Source: Streptococcus porcinus (lineage in GTDB: Bacteria; Bacillota; Bacilli; Lactobacillales; Streptococcaceae). From it: 64,000 nucleotides of DNA. Below, piece after piece: positions 62,860 through 64,000 of this stretch (positions are counted from its first letter, which is position 1; every line of letters starts with the position of its first letter). The stretch covers positions 854,001 to 918,000 of the forward strand of contig NZ_LS483388.1 of NCBI RefSeq assembly GCF_900475415.1, read 5' to 3'. Both the position numbers and the translations under genes were made by a program. The notes under the pieces were generated by a model that saw nothing but the letters and a program-made list of their open reading frames with translations, did not search any database and was not told the origin of the DNA.

Positions 62860-64000
62860 TGACATCAAATGAATTTATAGAGGCTTTATCAAAACTGACA
62901 ACCGAAACAGATTGGGGAGACCCAATCTTCGGTGAATCAGTACTTAAAGCTGAATTGAGAAAACACTTATTTAAAATTGTTCCAATCGACCATAACGGTT
63001 ATGTTCACAAACTGTTCTATTCAGAGTTGGTTAAAGATGAAGATGTCATGTATTTCGTATCTGACGGACGCAAGACTTATCGATTTTTGTTCGGAGAAAC
63101 AAAACTTAAGACGGATAAGCAAGGTAGCGAATACCTAACCTACACAGTCGAAAACAACTTCCCACCATTCGCGAAACTGGTTATCGATTACATACTTGGT
63201 GCTTACACATTCTTTGAGAATAAACTCTACGATGTGAGGTATAAGCAATTCAAACTGATTGACGATTTTACACTCCAAACAAAATACGGTTTCAAAGATT
63301 CAGGTCATATTTTAGAAATACTACAAGGTATTCATAAAACGCTGGATATCAAACCAATAAATTATATCGAACCATATCAGATTGCCTGCAAGGATTTTAT
63401 AATTGACCTTGAGGACTCGGAAATATTAGAGCAAACACCTATGCAAAATGTTTCTTACTTTAAATACTACGACGTAGATTATCAAACAGCAATTGCAAGT
63501 AAAGCAACCGCAAATCAATTTTTAGAGTATGTTATCGCAGATGAAAATTCACTTAACAACGCAATGCTTCAAGCTTATTTCATAGCGCAGGTATCATGCG
63601 GTATTCGTGCAAAAACGAATTTCTTTATCTCAAAATCAGGGGTACGAACTGGGAAGGGGTTACGGCATATCGCATTATCAGGATTATTTAATAAAATCGA
63701 TGTTGAATTAGACACTCTTAAAAGTAATGGTTTCGAGGCACTGCAAGCTTGGGCGATGTTTTCAGGTGGCGAAATGGCACTTGCAACAGAGCAAGGGGAC
63801 ATTCAAGGCAACGCAATGGAACGTGTATTAAAAATCATTGCGACTGAGAAAACACACGTTGCACGAGCAATCGGTCAGAATCAGTCAATGGTTACGTTGT
63901 CATCTGTACTGTGTGTCGACACAAATAGAACAGTAGCACTATCCGATGAAATGAATGGACGAAAAGTGTTAATTCAATTTAAAGATAGACCGAAAAAAGA
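62860..64000 (+). CDS. Phage primase/SF3-type helicase, 5' part
   Basis: An open frame from the ATG at 62860 to the window edge (380 codons visible, no stop). GATTGGGGGAT is the ribosome site. The first 200 residues have no clear motif; SKSGVRTGKGLRHIALSGLF near residue 255 looks like an SF3/phage-plasmid primase Walker A, and further NTPase motifs follow. By position it matches the large primase/helicase at the end of the Sfi21-type replication module (orf504). The 3' part is outside the window. Confidence 0.75.

Larger units (their letters stand above)
56134..64000. mobile_element. Temperate phage, left part (prophage, open at right edge)
   Basis: Integrase, lipoprotein, ImmA-like peptidase, repressor, divergent Cro-like gene, small early genes and a replication module follow one another in the canonical order of lambdoid streptococcal siphophages. 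The replication gene order is like that of the S. thermophilus Sfi21 type. Structural and lysis genes are not in view. Confidence 0.93.

Noticed and set aside
1..64000. CRISPR array or insertion sequence
   Set aside because: No regularly spaced direct repeats and no transposase-like frame were seen in the window.

Overview
The window is a Streptococcus chromosome segment of about 36-39% G+C by eye. The gene order points to the pyogenic group (relatives of S. pyogenes, S. agalactiae, S. iniae, S. parauberis or S. uberis); the species cannot be fixed from the sequence alone. Clues are rpiA-deoB-punA-deoD next to a divergent LysR gene of the CpsY/MtaR type, pyrF-pyrE, ung-plsY-parE-parC-ilvE-rpsA, strong AAAGGAGG ribosome sites and many extended -10 promoters.

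Layout. (1) 1-12,800 is housekeeping DNA: the end of an aldo/keto reductase, a YeiH-type permease, an alpha/beta hydrolase, small membrane proteins, two HAD phosphatases, a semialdehyde dehydrogenase, uvrC, a nitroreductase, the dipeptidase pepV and, convergent with it, mnmE. (2) 12,900-17,900 is a pentose/nucleoside salvage cluster (rpiA, deoB, an ArsC-like reductase, punA, deoD). It ends in an unrecognised gene whose C-terminal part carries an R-x4-H motif typical of HEPN ribonucleases. (3) 17,860-39,550 is a complete Wzy-dependent capsule locus. It has divergent cpsY; the regulatory/assembly genes cpsABCD; a membrane 4,6-dehydratase, initiating transferase and reductase; four glycosyltransferases, an acetyltransferase, polymerase and flippase in visibly AT-rich DNA; a CapE/CapG/CapF set for UDP-L-FucNAc; and a UDP-glucuronate 4-epimerase plus UDP-glucose dehydrogenase. 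The predicted sugar set is D-FucNAc or D-QuiNAc, L-FucNAc and galacturonate/glucuronate, partly like the Staphylococcus aureus type 5/8 capsule. (4) 39,600-56,000 returns to backbone: a gene of unknown function, pyrFE behind a textbook PyrR attenuator, a GNAT protein, an amidase, an amino-acid ABC binding protein and permease without an ATPase, ung, plsY, parE, a YkvA-type protein, parC, ilvE, a DUF2969-type protein, tRNA-Tyr, tRNA-Gln and rpsA. (5) From tRNA-Arg(CCG) at 56,063 to the right edge lies the left part of an integrated temperate phage. It contains the integrase, a short lipoprotein placed like the superinfection-exclusion protein Ltp, an ImmA-like peptidase, a repressor, a divergent Cro-like gene, small early genes, and a replication module in the order P-loop protein, DEAD-type helicase, DUF669 protein, primase/helicase. 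The last gene runs off the window.

How the parts work together. cpsA-D control chain length and wall attachment of a polymer whose precursors are made by genes at both ends of the same operon, one strong promoter (18,971-18,999) being visible upstream. The phage switch is controlled by two back-to-back promoters with five copies of a 16-bp operator-like repeat. No CRISPR array, insertion sequence or rRNA was seen.
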